Shown here piece by piece: positions 1 through 10,448 of a DNA stretch of 64,000 bases. Each line of letters starts with the position of its first letter. Within the stretch, counting starts at the first letter, position 1. The DNA lies in assembly GCA_016125095.1 (NCBI GenBank), contig WGMK01000010.1, forward strand, positions 200,343 through 264,342, in the 5' to 3' direction. The stretch comes from Candidatus Hydrogenedens sp. GTDB taxonomy: Bacteria > Hydrogenedentota > Hydrogenedentia > Hydrogenedentales > JAEUWI01. A program made the translations under genes and the position numbers. Below the pieces are notes generated by a model. The model had not been told where the DNA came from, made no database searches, and was given only the letters and a program-made list of their open reading frames with translations.

Positions 1-285
1 CGTCTTTGCGGAGCGCCGTACCGACTCCGCCGTGCAGGCGATGGTCTGCGCGGCATTCCGCCATCCACGCATTAAGGAGGTTGCCGCGCTGCGCTCGCAA
101 TGACCATGTTGGTGGTTGGGGCGGAGGAGATGGCGCGTTGAGACGCTGCCAATGCGCCTACACGGTGGGGCGAGACTCCGTCGAGCCATCTTGGCGCGAG
201 GGTCTTTTCGCCGGCGAAAAGAACAGACGACGGCACCAAGCGCTCGGCTCGTGCGGACATTCGCCCCCACCGCTTTCCGCCGCCG
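1..285. repeat. Intergenic repeat-rich stretch downstream of the DsbD-like gene
   Basis: No convincing gene. It contains an element whose ends (about 1-10 and 80-105) resemble the inverted repeat at 37378-37480. A second module at about 165-275 includes GCGAGACTCCGTCGA, seen again near 11749, and a GGACATTCGCCCCACC-type stretch seen again near 26680. The short reading frames here are therefore repeat translations, not genes. The repeat begins only a few tens of bases past the stop of the shortened DsbD-like gene. Confidence 0.55.
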
Positions 286-2055
286 CTATTCCGGCAGCAG
301 GATGAAGTAGGCGGGGAGGCCGACGAGCTTGAAGTGTTCCCACACGTCTTTCACGGGCGAGGCGGAGGGGTTCTCGGCCTGGAATTTAATCTTTACAAAG
401 CCGTCGAGCGCCTGAAGCACTTCGGGATCTTTCAGCACGGTGTTGTTCATCACTAGGCAGTTCTTGCACCAGGTGGCCCAGAAGTCGATGAAGACGGGCT
501 TGTTCTCGGCCTGGGCCTGGGCGAGGCCGGCCTCGAGCGAGGAGACCCAGCCTTCTTCGTCGGCGTGGGCGACGCTCGCCACGACTTCCGCTGGGTCGAC
601 GTTCTGCTGGTCGTAGATGTGCCAGGCGGTGTAGGCGTAGTAGGCGGCGAAGGCGAGGATGAACACGCCGAAGGCCTGCTTGACGCGGGTCATCCAGCCG
701 CCGGGCTTGGGCAGAAACGACAGGCCCGCGCCCGCAAAGGGCCAGGGCAGGGCCATGCCGAGGCCGAGCAAAAAGGGCAGCGCGAGCGCGAGGGTGACGC
801 CCTCGGCGTAGCGTTCGGCCGCGTAGATAATCGTCTGAATCACCACCGGCGCGACGCAGGCCCCGGCGAGCAGCGCCGAGATGACGCCCATGGCGAAGGC
901 GATGCCGAAGCTGCCGCCCTGGTTGGAGCGGATGCCGAACTTCGCCTGGTAGCGCGAGAAGTCGATACTGATGACGTCGAACATGCCGAGCGCGAGGAAG
1001 GCGAAGAGCACGGCGATGCCGCCGTTGAACCAGACCGTGGCGTTCATCGCTCCGAAGGCGTTCGACAGGCCGAGCACCACGAGCAGGCCAAGCGCGCCGT
1101 AGGCCAACGCAATACCGAGTCCGAACATGGCGCCGAGCGCGAAGCCCCGCGCCTTGCTGCCCGCGCGCGCGCCCGCTCCAATGATGCCGATGTTGATGGG
1201 AATCAGCGGCAATACGCAGGGCGTGAGGTTGAGCAGGAAACCGCCCGCGAACACGCTCAGCAGAATGAGCCAGATGCTCTTGCCCGCAAAGCCGTCCTGC
1301 GCGGGGCCGCCTTCGCCGGTCTGCGATTGTTCGATGAATGCGAGGAAATCCGCGGTGGAGGAGTAGCCGGTCTGCCCGCCGATGCGGAAGTGGGAGATCA
1401 GTTCGCGCCAATCGCCCTCGGCCGTGGCGGGGCCCTCGCTCACTTCGGGAGCCGCGTCGTCCGCTGATGCAGTCGTTGCGGCCGCCGCGTTCCATTCAAT
1501 CTGCGCGAGGAGCTTCTGGTCGCCCTCGGTCGCAGCCGACTCGCCGATGGTCAGCTTGAAGGGCAGGTCGAGCGTCTTAGGCGGCGCGCATTGCTTGTCG
1601 TTGCAGGCCTGGTAGTAGAGCGACAGCGGCACGGCGACTTCGCCGGGCGCGGCATCCGCAGCCACGACCAGTTCGGCACCCACGGTGAACTGCGCCTCAT
1701 AGACGGCGAGCGGCGTGGGGGAGAATTCGAAGGTGAGTTCCTTGTGCTCGGGGTAGACCACGCTGCCGAGCGAGACCGCAGGCGACGCGCCCAACTGCAG
1801 TTCGGTGGGGATCAGGAATTCTTCCAGCGGCGTGTGCGAGTTCACATGCCACGGTTCTTCCAGCGTGAATTGAATGGCGACACGCACGGTGTCGCCCGGC
1901 GCGGCCGAGGCATGGTCCGACTCGATGGTAAAGCCCACCTTGGGGCCCGCCATGCCGAATTGCGCGGCGGCCGGCAGCGCGACGAGCGCGAGCAGAAACG
2001 CCAGGCGGCTGGCGCGGATAGAGGAAATCCGGGTGTGGGGGAATAGCGACATCAA
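286..2055 (-). CDS. DsbD-like thiol:disulfide interchange protein, short C-terminus
   Basis: 589 aa. An N-terminal signal peptide (about 1-31) precedes a periplasmic DsbD-alpha-like beta domain (about 40-170). A polytopic CcdA/DsbD membrane region (about 255-480) follows, with 'NLTPCVLPLIPIN' and 'GACVAPVVIQ' holding the two membrane cysteines. The C-terminal thioredoxin-like domain has a 'WATWCKNC' active site. The family moves electrons from cytoplasmic thioredoxin across the inner membrane to periplasmic thiol proteins. Oddly, the protein stops right after 'GLPAYFILLPE', where homologues normally continue for a last strand and helix, so the thioredoxin fold looks clipped. It is probably transcribed separately from the upstream YyaL-like gene, given a promoter-like pair between them. 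Confidence 0.9.
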   Translation of the reverse strand: MMSLFPHTRISSIRASRLAFLLALVALPAAAQFGMAGPKVGFTIESDHASAAPGDTVRVAIQFTLEEPWHVNSHTPLEEFLIPTELQLGASPAVSLGSVVYPEHKELTFEFSPTPLAVYEAQFTVGAELVVAADAAPGEVAVPLSLYYQACNDKQCAPPKTLDLPFKLTIGESAATEGDQKLLAQIEWNAAAATTASADDAAPEVSEGPATAEGDWRELISHFRIGGQTGYSSTADFLAFIEQSQTGEGGPAQDGFAGKSIWLILLSVFAGGFLLNLTPCVLPLIPINIGIIGAGARAGSKARGFALGAMFGLGIALAYGALGLLVVLGLSNAFGAMNATVWFNGGIAVLFAFLALGMFDVISIDFSRYQAKFGIRSNQGGSFGIAFAMGVISALLAGACVAPVVIQTIIYAAERYAEGVTLALALPFLLGLGMALPWPFAGAGLSFLPKPGGWMTRVKQAFGVFILAFAAYYAYTAWHIYDQQNVDPAEVVASVAHADEEGWVSSLEAGLAQAQAENKPVFIDFWATWCKNCLVMNNTVLKDPEVLQALDGFVKIKFQAENPSASPVKDVWEHFKLVGLPAYFILLPE

Positions 2056-2096
2056 TTCACGGGCTCCATAACGAGGGTCTGCCTCGACAACGGTCT

Positions 2097-2126
2097 ATAT
2101 TCGGAATCGTTGACAGGCCATGTCAA
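2097..2126 (-). promoter_or_regulatory. Promoter-like pair and 6-5-6 palindrome upstream of the DsbD-like gene
   Basis: On the minus strand TTGACA is followed after 18 bases by GAATAT. The -35 hexamer is one arm of a perfect palindrome, TTGACA-N5-TGTCAA (2110-2126), which overlaps the stop codon of the upstream gene. The palindrome could be an operator. No regulator is identifiable from the sequence. Confidence 0.35.
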
Positions 2127-4255
2127 CGGGCGAAGCGGGGGTATTCGGTATCCAGCCACGCGGCGAAGACGTCGGCCCCCTGCAGCGGCTGCGCGCAGAC
2201 GTAATCCTGGCAGACGTAAACCGCCACCCCGCTTTCTGGCGGTGCCTTCCCTTCGAGCAGCGGCACGCCTTCCGCGCTTCCGGCCGCGACGACCTTGTTC
2301 GGCGCGAAGTGGTGAAACAGCGCATCGGCCGCGGCCCGGGTATCTTCCGGCGTAGCGCCAGCCAGGGCGAACTCGCGCGGCGGATTCAGTTCCCAATGCA
2401 GCGCCCACATCAACTTCAGGTAGCCGCGCGGCGCTTGTTCTAGCATGGGGCGCATCGCCGCGAGCACACCGCGCGCCTTCGCCCGGTAGTCTTCCTCGCC
2501 CGTCAGTTTCGACAGGCGGAGCAATGCCAGGGCCGCCACCGAATTGCCCGACGGCTCCGCGCCGTCGTACGAGGGCTTCGTGCGGATGATCAGGTGTTTG
2601 TGCTCGCCGCCGGTGAAATAAAAGCTGTGCTGCTCCTCGTCCCAGAAGTGCGCGATCATCTGGTCGGCCAGCCGCTTCGCCTGCCCGAGCCACGCCGGAT
2701 CGAAAGTGGCCTCGTAAAGGTCGGCAAAGGCATTGGCGAGAAAGGCGTAATCGTCGAGGTAGCCCGGCAGGCGCGATTGCCCTTCGCGATGCGTGCGCAG
2801 CAGCGTGTCGCCCTCGAACATCTGATCGAGGAAGAATCCCGCAGCCTTCGCTGCCGCTTCAATATACGCCGGTTCGCCCAGCACACGACCGCCGAAGGCC
2901 AGCGACGAAACCATCAGTCCATTCCACGAGCTGAGGACCTTGTCGTCGAGACCCGGCCGCACGCGCTGGCTGCGGGCGTCGAGCAGGTGCACGCGCAAGT
3001 CCGCGAGCTTCGCCTCGAAGGCCTCGGGCGTCATGCCTTCCTTCTCGGCCGCCAGCGCCAAGGGGCGCGGCGTATGCAAGATATTCTGGCCGTGGTGGTA
3101 CGGCTCGTGAGAGGAAAAATTGCCGTAAGGCGCGACGGCGTAATAGCGGTTGAACAGCGCGCCGTCCTCCTCGCCGAGCAGCGAGAGAATCTCCTCCTCG
3201 GTCCAGAGATAGAACTTTCCTTCCTCGCCTTCGCTGTCGGCGTCTTCGGCCGAGTAGAACGCGCCGTGCGGGCCGGTCATGTCGCGCAGTACATAGGTGA
3301 AGATTTCCCGGGCGACGCGGGCGTAGCGCGCTTCGCCGGTCAGCTGATACGCCTCGAGATAGGCCTGACTCAGCTGCGCATTGTCGTAGAGCATTTTTTC
3401 GAAGTGGGGCACCAGCCACGCGTCATCCACCGAATAGCGCGCGAAGCCGCCGCCGAGATGGTCGTAGATGCCGCCCGCCGCCATGTCGTCCAGCGTGCGC
3501 GTCGCCATGTGCAGCAGTTCCGCATCGCCCGTGCGCTGGTATTCGCGCAGCAGCAGGCCGATGGTCATGCCGGAGGGAAACTTCGGCGCGCCGCCCCAGC
3601 CGCCGTGGTCCGCGTCGAAGTCCTTTTTCAGCTGCGCGGTCGCGCGATCAATCACTGATTGCGCGGGCAGCGCGTCACCCGCGCCGCCACCGGCCGTAAG
3701 CCGCTCGGTCAGGTGCGCGGTCAGCCCCGCCGCTCCCGTCATCACCTCGTCGCGGCGGTTCGTCCATGCATCGTTCACGCCCTGCAGAATCGTGCCCCAG
3801 CTCGGCCGGCCGTAGCGCCCATCCGGCGGGAAGTAGGTGCCGCCGTAGAACGGCCGCAGGTCGGGCGTGAGAAACACATTGAGCGGCCACCCGCCCTGGC
3901 CGGTCAGCGCGACCACCGCCTGCATATAGATATCGTCCAGGTCGGGGCGTTCCTCGCGGTCCACCTTAATGCAGACGAAGTGCGCGTTCATGTAAAGCGC
4001 CGTCGCATCGTCCTCGAAGGACTCGTGCTCCATCACATGGCACCAGTGGCACGCCGAATAGCCGATGCTGACCAGAATCGGCACGTCGCGTTCCTTCGCC
4101 AGGTCCAGCGCCTCCTCGCCCCACGGATGCCAGTCCACCGGATTGTGGGCATGCTGCAAGAGATACGGGCTGGTCTCGTGGATGAGGGCGTTGATATGCA
4201 CCGGGCCGGGGGCTTCTTGCACGGGGTTCTCCTTGGGGACGTCGGGTGAATTCAC
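2123..4255 (-). CDS. YyaL/SSP411-type thioredoxin-domain protein (DUF255)
   Basis: 710 aa, usual length for the family. The N-terminal DUF255 thioredoxin-like domain (about 20-180) contains '[10 protein letters not shown]' with a CxxC pair and the hallmark '[11 protein letters not shown]'. The rest (about 200-690) is an alpha/alpha-toroid resembling N-acylglucosamine 2-epimerases, with '[12 protein letters not shown]' and '[10 protein letters not shown]'. No signal peptide is visible, so it is probably cytoplasmic. The biochemical role of the family is poorly defined. Its neighbour is a DsbD-like protein, so a shared thiol-redox theme is inferred but unproven. It is divergent from the nqr operon. 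Confidence 0.9.
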   Translation of the reverse strand: MNSPDVPKENPVQEAPGPVHINALIHETSPYLLQHAHNPVDWHPWGEEALDLAKERDVPILVSIGYSACHWCHVMEHESFEDDATALYMNAHFVCIKVDREERPDLDDIYMQAVVALTGQGGWPLNVFLTPDLRPFYGGTYFPPDGRYGRPSWGTILQGVNDAWTNRRDEVMTGAAGLTAHLTERLTAGGGAGDALPAQSVIDRATAQLKKDFDADHGGWGGAPKFPSGMTIGLLLREYQRTGDAELLHMATRTLDDMAAGGIYDHLGGGFARYSVDDAWLVPHFEKMLYDNAQLSQAYLEAYQLTGEARYARVAREIFTYVLRDMTGPHGAFYSAEDADSEGEEGKFYLWTEEEILSLLGEEDGALFNRYYAVAPYGNFSSHEPYHHGQNILHTPRPLALAAEKEGMTPEAFEAKLADLRVHLLDARSQRVRPGLDDKVLSSWNGLMVSSLAFGGRVLGEPAYIEAAAKAAGFFLDQMFEGDTLLRTHREGQSRLPGYLDDYAFLANAFADLYEATFDPAWLGQAKRLADQMIAHFWDEEQHSFYFTGGEHKHLIIRTKPSYDGAEPSGNSVAALALLRLSKLTGEEDYRAKARGVLAAMRPMLEQAPRGYLKLMWALHWELNPPREFALAGATPEDTRAAADALFHHFAPNKVVAAGSAEGVPLLEGKAPPESGVAVYVCQDYVCAQPLQGADVFAAWLDTEYPRFAR

Positions 4256-4363
4256 AGTCTACCGCATAACGCGCCCCGCGCGCCCGGCATTTCATTTTCG
4301 GGTGATTCACCGAAATAACACCGGGCCGAACGCCGTTTACCGTAGGACAGTTTGATGCCTGAC

Positions 4364-4393
4364 TTGAGTCAATTGGTGGGCGTGTGCGATACT
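4364..4393 (+). promoter_or_regulatory. Candidate sigma-70 promoter of the nqr operon
   Basis: TTGAGT, an 18-base spacer and GATACT preceded by TG-C (extended -10). This would give an untranslated leader of about 125 bases before nqrA. Confidence 0.45.
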
Positions 4394-4524
4394 CCTCCGG
4401 ATTTCGCATGCGTAGAGCCGCCCAGCGGAACGGAGAAACAGACGGATCTCCGGGGTGGCTTCCACCTCTACCCGAACAACCCCGGCCCGGATTCCACCCG
4501 GGACCGCAAGACTACGGTGATTGT

Positions 4525-5904
4525 ATGGCGCTTCATGTCATCAAGAAGGGGCTGAATCTGCCCATCACGGGTGCACCGGACACGAGTATCGTCGAGTCCA
4601 AGGCTGTATCCAAGGTGGCGGTGCTGGCTGAGGATTTCCACGGCATGAAGCCGCGCTTCGACGTCAAGGTCGGCGACTTTGTCAAGCGCGGCCAGCCCTT
4701 GTTCGAGGACCGGAAGACGCCGGGCGTGCTGCATTGCGCCCCGGCGGCCGGCACGGTCTCCGCGATCAACCGCGGCGAACGGCGGGTGCTGCAGAGCGTG
4801 GTCATCGACCTGAGCGAAGGCGAACGCCGCAATGCTCCTGGTCCCGACGAGATTTACCGCGTCGATGATTTCCAGGGCGGCGATGTCGACCTGCTGAAGA
4901 ACGAAGAGCTGCGCCACCTGCTGGCGGGCTGCGGCCTCTGGACCGCCTTCCGCACGCGTCCCTACGGCAAAGTGCCCGCCCCGGACGCCGTGCCGCATGC
5001 GATCTTCGTGAACGCCATGACCACCGAGCCGCTTGCGGCCAGCCCCGAGATTCTCGCCAAGGGACAGGAACACGACCTCAATGTCGGCCTCAAGGCGGTG
5101 TCGAAGCTGACGCCCGGACGCCTGTGGTTCTGCCGGGCGCACGGCAGCAAGCTCATTCCCACGGCGGCCAGCCGGGCATCGGTCGAGGAATTCGAAGGGC
5201 CGCATCCCGCAGGCAACGTCGGCACGCACATCCATATGCTCGATCCGGTCAGCCGGGGTCGCATCGCCTGGTACATCAGCCTGCAGGACGTCGTGGCTAT
5301 CGGCAAGTTCCTGCGAGACGGCGTGGTGCCGGCCGAGCGTACGATTACGCTGGCGGGCCCGGGCGTGAAGAAACCCCGACTCATCCGCACGCGTCTCGGC
5401 GCTTCGCTGGGCGAACTCACCGCCGGCGAGCTGAGCGACGGCGAGATGCGCATCATCAGCGGTTCGGTGCTTTCGGGCCGCAAGGCGCAGGGCGAGGTCT
5501 TCGGCTACCTAGGTCGCTACGCCGAGCAGATCTCTGTGCTGCCGGAAGGCCGCCAGCGCGAGTTCTTCGGCTGGCTGAGCATGGGCGTCGACAAGTTTTC
5601 CGTCACCGGCATCTACCTTTCGCGCTGGGTGCCGGACAAGCTGTTCCGCTTGAATACCAACACCAACGGCAGCCCGCGCGCGATCGTGCCGATTGGCGTG
5701 TATGAAAAGGTCATGCCGCTCGATATTCTGCCGACGCACCTGCTGCGTTCGATTGCCGTGAACGACGTCGAAACCGCCGAGAAACTGGGCGCGCTCGAAC
5801 TGGAAGAGGAAGACTTGGCGCTTTGCACGCTGGTCTGCCCGAGCAAGTACGAATTCGGACCCATTCTCCGCCGCAACCTCGAAATCATCGAGCACGAAGG
5901 CTAA
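4525..5904 (+). CDS. nqrA: Na+-translocating NADH:quinone reductase subunit A
   Basis: 459 aa from the ATG at 4525, which opens 'MALHVIKKGLNLPI', a typical NqrA start; the in-frame extension upstream to 4384 looks non-coding. NqrA is the peripheral cytoplasmic subunit linked to ubiquinone binding in the six-subunit Na+-NQR. The body includes the family-like 'DFHGMKPRFDVKVGDFVKRG' region near the N-terminus and C-terminal 'CTLVCPSKYEFGPILRRNLE'. It is first in nqrABCDEF-apbE and is followed by nqrB after 18 bases. Confidence 0.95.
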   Translation: MALHVIKKGLNLPITGAPDTSIVESKAVSKVAVLAEDFHGMKPRFDVKVGDFVKRGQPLFEDRKTPGVLHCAPAAGTVSAINRGERRVLQSVVIDLSEGERRNAPGPDEIYRVDDFQGGDVDLLKNEELRHLLAGCGLWTAFRTRPYGKVPAPDAVPHAIFVNAMTTEPLAASPEILAKGQEHDLNVGLKAVSKLTPGRLWFCRAHGSKLIPTAASRASVEEFEGPHPAGNVGTHIHMLDPVSRGRIAWYISLQDVVAIGKFLRDGVVPAERTITLAGPGVKKPRLIRTRLGASLGELTAGELSDGEMRIISGSVLSGRKAQGEVFGYLGRYAEQISVLPEGRQREFFGWLSMGVDKFSVTGIYLSRWVPDKLFRLNTNTNGSPRAIVPIGVYEKVMPLDILPTHLLRSIAVNDVETAEKLGALELEEEDLALCTLVCPSKYEFGPILRRNLEIIEHEG

Positions 5905-5922
5905 CAGGAAGCACCCCACACG

Positions 5923-7170
5923 ATGAAAGCGCTACGAGATTTCCTGGACAGCGTACACCACCACTTCCAGAAGGGCGGCAAGTACGAGAAGTTTTATCCG
6001 TTCTATGAAGCGAACGACACGATTCTGTTCACGCCGGATACGGTAACGACCACCGGGTCGCACGTGCGCGACGGGCTGGACCTGAAGCGCATGATGATCA
6101 CGGTCGTCCTCGCGCTCCTACCCTGCATGTTCATGGCGATGTACAACACGGGTTACCAGGCGAACGTCGCCCTGGCCGACGGCATGTCGCCCGAAAACTG
6201 GCGCGGCTGGGTCATCAACCTGCTGGGTATCGGCTTCAGCCCGACCAACATCTTCGCCTGCATTATTCATGGCGCGCTTTATTACATCCCGGTGCTGGCC
6301 GTCACGTTCATCGTCGGTGGTCACATCGAAGTGCTCTTCTCCATCGTGCGTAAGCACGAGATCAACGAGGGCTTCCTCGTTACCGGCATGCTTTTTCCGC
6401 TCATCCTGCCGCCCACCATTCCGCTGTGGGAAGTGGCCGTGGGCATCGCCTTCGGCGTCATCGTGGGCAAGGAAATCTTCGGCGGCACGGGCATGAACAT
6501 CCTCAATCCCGCGCTCACCGCCCGCGCGTTCCTGTTCTTCGCCTACCCCGCGCAGATGTCGGGCGACAAGGTGTGGACGGCCGTGACCGAGAAGATCGCG
6601 GTCGATGGCTGGAGCGGCGCGACGGCGCTGGGCCGCATCGCCGCGGCCGACGCATCGAACCCGGACGCCTGGCGCGAGTCGCTCGGCGCGATGCACCTCA
6701 GCTGGCTCGACGCCTTCGTTGGCAATATGGCGGGCTCGATGGGCGAAACCTCCGCGCTGGCCTGCCTGATTGGAGCCGGCGTCCTGATTCTCACGGGCAT
6801 CGGCTCGTGGCGCACCATGGCGGGTTGCGTGGCCGGTGTGTTCGCCATCTCGACGCTGCTCAACGCGATGGGCTCCGAGACCAACGCGATGATGAACGTG
6901 CCTTTCTACTGGCACCTCGTGCTGGGCAGTGCCGCCTTCGCCCTGGTCTTCATGGCGACCGACCCCGTCTCGGGCCCCTACACGGAGCGTGGGCGTCTGG
7001 TGTACGGCTTCCTCATCGGCGTATTCGCCATCGTCATCCGCGTCATCAATCCGGCGTATCCGGAAGGCTGGATGCTTGCCATCCTGTTCATGAACGTGTT
7101 CTCGCCGCTCATCGACTACGTGTCCATCAGCGCCAATGTAAAGCGGAGGCTCGCCCGCAGTGCAGCATAA
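5923..7170 (+). CDS. nqrB: Na+-translocating NADH:quinone reductase subunit B
   Basis: 415 aa polytopic membrane protein of standard NqrB length. '[10 protein letters not shown]' (about 228-237) contains the S-G-A-T flavinylation motif, whose threonine receives covalent FMN in characterised NqrB. '[20 protein letters not shown]' is a conserved family stretch. It contributes to the sodium channel and electron path. Its stop overlaps the GTG start of nqrC by 11 bases, indicating translational coupling. The FMN would be attached by the ApbE encoded at the operon end. Confidence 0.96.
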   Translation: MKALRDFLDSVHHHFQKGGKYEKFYPFYEANDTILFTPDTVTTTGSHVRDGLDLKRMMITVVLALLPCMFMAMYNTGYQANVALADGMSPENWRGWVINLLGIGFSPTNIFACIIHGALYYIPVLAVTFIVGGHIEVLFSIVRKHEINEGFLVTGMLFPLILPPTIPLWEVAVGIAFGVIVGKEIFGGTGMNILNPALTARAFLFFAYPAQMSGDKVWTAVTEKIAVDGWSGATALGRIAAADASNPDAWRESLGAMHLSWLDAFVGNMAGSMGETSALACLIGAGVLILTGIGSWRTMAGCVAGVFAISTLLNAMGSETNAMMNVPFYWHLVLGSAAFALVFMATDPVSGPYTERGRLVYGFLIGVFAIVIRVINPAYPEGWMLAILFMNVFSPLIDYVSISANVKRRLARSAA

Positions 7171-7918
7171 CACCACTTATATTTTCGCGTTCGCTACCGT
7201 CGTGTGCGCGGTATGCGCCACGATGATTTCCGTGTCGGCCGTGGGCCTGCGCGCCAAGCAGGACTACAACCGCGAGATCGACCGCAAGAAGAGCGTGCTC
7301 ATGGCCGCCCGCCTGGTGGGCGACAATGATGCCCTCACCGCGGAACAGGTCGAGGAGAAGTTCGGCAGCATCCGGCAGGTCGTCGTCGACCTCGAAACCG
7401 GCGAGCGCTCGGACATGGACCCGGCGCAGTACGACCCCGCCACGGCCGGTGTGATTCATCCTGCCGCTAATCCTGCCCAGATCATGGAAATGCCCGCGAA
7501 GGTTATGATTTACGAAGTGATGGACGGCGACAAGGTCTCGATGCTCGTGCTGCCGATCTTTGGCAAAGGCCTGTGGGGCACGCTCTACGGCTACCTCGCC
7601 CTCGACCGCGATTTGCAGACCATCCGCGGCATTACCTACTACAAGCACAAGGAAACCCCGGGCCTGGGCGGCGAGGTGGAAAACCCCCGCTGGAAGAGCC
7701 TGTGGCCCGGACGCAAGGCCTACAACGAGAATGGCGATGTTGCCATCACCGTTGTCAAGGGCCAGGCAGGCACCGTGGAGGAAGACCCGCACCACGTGGA
7801 CGGCCTCAGCGGCGCGACCATCACGAGCCGCGGCGTGACGAACATGCTTCACTTCTGGCTGGGCGAACCCGGCTTCAAGTCCTTCCTGCATAACTACGAA
7901 CCGAATCGGAGCGCGTAG
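7160..7918 (+). CDS. nqrC: Na+-translocating NADH:quinone reductase subunit C
   Basis: 252 aa with a GTG start inside the end of nqrB. One N-terminal membrane helix (about 5-28) anchors a periplasmic FMN-binding domain. '[13 protein letters not shown]' (about 214-226) carries the SGAT flavinylation motif. '[12 protein letters not shown]' is another family signature. NqrC passes electrons between the 2Fe-2S sites and NqrB through covalent FMN. It is four bases upstream of nqrD. Confidence 0.95.
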   Translation: MQHNTTYIFAFATVVCAVCATMISVSAVGLRAKQDYNREIDRKKSVLMAARLVGDNDALTAEQVEEKFGSIRQVVVDLETGERSDMDPAQYDPATAGVIHPAANPAQIMEMPAKVMIYEVMDGDKVSMLVLPIFGKGLWGTLYGYLALDRDLQTIRGITYYKHKETPGLGGEVENPRWKSLWPGRKAYNENGDVAITVVKGQAGTVEEDPHHVDGLSGATITSRGVTNMLHFWLGEPGFKSFLHNYEPNRSA

Positions 7919-7922
7919 AGCC

Positions 7923-8555
7923 ATGGCTGTATTGAACAAGGAACAGCGCGAAGTCCTGCTTGACCCACTGGTCAACAACAACCCGATCGCCTTGCAGGTG
8001 CTGGGTATCTGCTCAGCCCTTGCCGTGACCACGAAGATGGAAACCGCCTTGGTGATGTGTCTCGCGGTGACCGCGGTGACGATGGGCAGTTCGTTCGCCA
8101 TCAGCGTGCTGCGCAACAACATCCCCTCGAGCATCCGCATCATCGTGCAGCTCTCGGTCATCGCGTCGTTCGTAATCCTGACGGACCAGATCCTGCAGGC
8201 CTACATGTACGACGTGTCCAAGCAGCTCTCGGTGTTCGTGGGCCTTATCATCACGAACTGCATCGTGATGGGCCGCGCCGAGGCCTACGCCATGGCGAAC
8301 GGCCCGATCATGAGCGCGCTTGACGGCCTGGGCAACGGCCTGGGCTACAGCATCGTGCTCATCAGCGTGGCCTTCTTCCGCGAGCTGTTCGGCTCCGGTT
8401 CGCTCATGGGCATCACGCTCTTGCAGCCGGTCACGCAGGGCGGCTGGTATACCCCGAACGGGCTGATGGTGCTTTCGCCCGGCGCGTTCTTCCTCATCGG
8501 GATCTTTATCTGGGCGCTGCGCACCTGGAAGCCTGAACAAGTAGAGGAGAGCTGA
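7923..8555 (+). CDS. nqrD: Na+-translocating NADH:quinone reductase subunit D
   Basis: 210 aa, six-helix membrane subunit homologous to RnfE. It starts '[21 protein letters not shown]' region and contains '[19 protein letters not shown]', in which the conserved cysteine belongs to the intramembrane iron site shared by NqrD and NqrE. Its length matches the family. It is followed by nqrE with a one-base gap, consistent with tight stoichiometric co-translation. Confidence 0.96.
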   Translation: MAVLNKEQREVLLDPLVNNNPIALQVLGICSALAVTTKMETALVMCLAVTAVTMGSSFAISVLRNNIPSSIRIIVQLSVIASFVILTDQILQAYMYDVSKQLSVFVGLIITNCIVMGRAEAYAMANGPIMSALDGLGNGLGYSIVLISVAFFRELFGSGSLMGITLLQPVTQGGWYTPNGLMVLSPGAFFLIGIFIWALRTWKPEQVEES

Positions 8556-8556
8556 C

Positions 8557-9174
8557 ATGTTGCAGCACTATCTCGGCATATTCGTCCAGTCGGCGTTCAT
8601 TGAGAACATGGCGCTGGCCTTCTTCCTGGGCATGTGCACCTTTCTCGGCTGCTCGAAGAAGGTGGAAACCGCCTTCGGCCTGGGCATCGCGGTGGTGTTT
8701 GTGCTCGCCATCACGGTGCCGCTGAACAACGCGATCTACTACGCGCTGCTCGCGCCGGGCGCGCTGGCCTGGATTCACCCCTCGCTGGCCGCCATCGACC
8801 TCGACTTCCTCCACTTCCTCACCTTCATCGGCACCATCGCGGCGGCCGTGCAGATTGTGGAAATGGCGCTCGACAAGTACGTGCCCTCGCTCTACGCGAC
8901 GCTCGGCATCTTCCTGCCGCTCATCGCCGTGAACTGCGCCATCCTGGGCGCGTCGCTCTTCATGAAGGAACGCGAGTACAACTTCTCTGAGAGCGTGGTA
9001 TTCGGCCTGGGCTCGGGCATCGGCTGGATGCTGGCGATCACCTCGCTGGCCGCCGTGCGCGAGCGCATGCGGTACAGCAACGTGCCCGAAGGCCTGCGCG
9101 GTCTCGGTATCACGTTCATGCTGGTGGGCCTCATGGCCATCAGCTTCATGGCCTTTTCCGGCATCCAGTTGTAG
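8557..9174 (+). CDS. nqrE: Na+-translocating NADH:quinone reductase subunit E
   Basis: 205 aa, membrane subunit homologous to RnfA. '[20 protein letters not shown]' near the N-terminus and '[12 protein letters not shown]' in the second half contain the cysteines expected for the iron centre buried between NqrD and NqrE. Six hydrophobic helices are visible. The preceding GAGGAG gives a clear ribosome binding site. Confidence 0.96.
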   Translation: MLQHYLGIFVQSAFIENMALAFFLGMCTFLGCSKKVETAFGLGIAVVFVLAITVPLNNAIYYALLAPGALAWIHPSLAAIDLDFLHFLTFIGTIAAAVQIVEMALDKYVPSLYATLGIFLPLIAVNCAILGASLFMKEREYNFSESVVFGLGSGIGWMLAITSLAAVRERMRYSNVPEGLRGLGITFMLVGLMAISFMAFSGIQL

Positions 9175-9215
9175 CAACTCCGGCGCCTCGCGCCTGAACT
9201 TCCGAGGATAGACGC

Positions 9216-10448
9216 ATGGAAATCCTGACCATGGGCATGGGCATCGTGATGTTTACCGTCATCGTGCTTTCGCTCGTCGCCATCGTGGTCGCGGCGCGCA
9301 GCCGCCTGGTCTCCCAGGGCATGGTGACCATCACCATCAACGGCGATCCTGAAAAGGCGATCAAGACCAACGCGGGCGGCACACTGCTGGGCACGCTCGC
9401 CGAGAACAAGATTTTCATTCCCTCCGCCTGCGGCGGCAAGGGCAGCTGCGGCGTGTGCAAGGTGCATGTGAAGTCCGGCGGCGGCACGCTGCTGCCCACC
9501 GAGGAAAACTTCATCAATCGTGCCGCCGCGCGCGAGGGCTGCCGCCTCTCCTGCCAGGTGAAGGTGAAGCAGGACATGGAGATCGAGGTGGAAGCCGACG
9601 TCTTCGACGTGCGCAAGTGGCGCTGCAAGGTCCGCTCGAACCACAACGTGGCTACCTTCATCAAGGAACTGGTGCTCGAACTGCCCGCGGGCGAGGCCGT
9701 GCCGTTCCGCGCAGGCGGCTACATCCAGATTGAATGCCCGCCGCACGTCGCCAAGTACGCCGACTTCGCCATCGAAGAGGAATACCGCGACGAATGGGAC
9801 CAGTACAATCTCTGGCAGTATGTATCGAACGTATCGGACGGCGTCACGCGCGCCTACTCCATGGCGAACTACCCGGAAGAAGCCGGCATCATCATGCTGA
9901 ACGTGCGCGTGGCTACCCCGCCGCCGCGGCGCCCCGATCTGCCCCCGGGCATCATGTCGTCCTTTATCTTCAACCTGAAGCCGGGTGATGAAGTAACCAT
10001 TTCGGGTCCCTACGGCGAGTTCTTCGCGAAGGACACGAAGCGCGAAATGTGCTTCATCGGCGGTGGCGCCGGCATGGCGCCCATGCGCTCGCACATCTTC
10101 GACCAGTTCAAGCGCCTGCACACCGACCGCAAGGTGACCTTCTGGTACGGCGCGCGCAGCCTGCGCGAAATGTTCTACGAGGACGACTTCAACTCGATTG
10201 CCGAGGCCAACCCGAACTTCGAGTGGCACATCGCGCTTTCTGAGCCGAAGCCGGAAGACAACTGGACCGGCTACACGGGCTTCATCCACAAGGTGCTGCA
10301 CGACAACTACCTGAAGGATCACCCCTCGCCCGAGGATATCGAGTACTACCTCTGCGGGCCGCCCATGATGCTGCAGGCCTGCATGAACATGCTCCGCGAC
10401 CTCGGCGTCGAAAATGAAATGATCATGTTCGATGACTTCGGTTCCTGA
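9216..10448 (+). CDS. nqrF: Na+-translocating NADH:quinone reductase subunit F
   Basis: 410 aa NADH-oxidising subunit. One N-terminal membrane helix (about 5-28) is followed by a plant-type ferredoxin domain with '[15 protein letters not shown]' plus a later 'RLSCQV' cysteine as 2Fe-2S ligands. A ferredoxin-reductase module follows, with FAD motif 'RAYSMANYP' and NADH-binding '[12 protein letters not shown]'. The C-terminus 'MIMFDDFGS' is typical of the subunit. Its last 17 bases overlap the apbE frame, and a terminator hairpin starts 20 bases after its stop. Confidence 0.96.
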   Translation: MEILTMGMGIVMFTVIVLSLVAIVVAARSRLVSQGMVTITINGDPEKAIKTNAGGTLLGTLAENKIFIPSACGGKGSCGVCKVHVKSGGGTLLPTEENFINRAAAREGCRLSCQVKVKQDMEIEVEADVFDVRKWRCKVRSNHNVATFIKELVLELPAGEAVPFRAGGYIQIECPPHVAKYADFAIEEEYRDEWDQYNLWQYVSNVSDGVTRAYSMANYPEEAGIIMLNVRVATPPPRRPDLPPGIMSSFIFNLKPGDEVTISGPYGEFFAKDTKREMCFIGGGAGMAPMRSHIFDQFKRLHTDRKVTFWYGARSLREMFYEDDFNSIAEANPNFEWHIALSEPKPEDNWTGYTGFIHKVLHDNYLKDHPSPEDIEYYLCGPPMMLQACMNMLRDLGVENEMIMFDDFGS

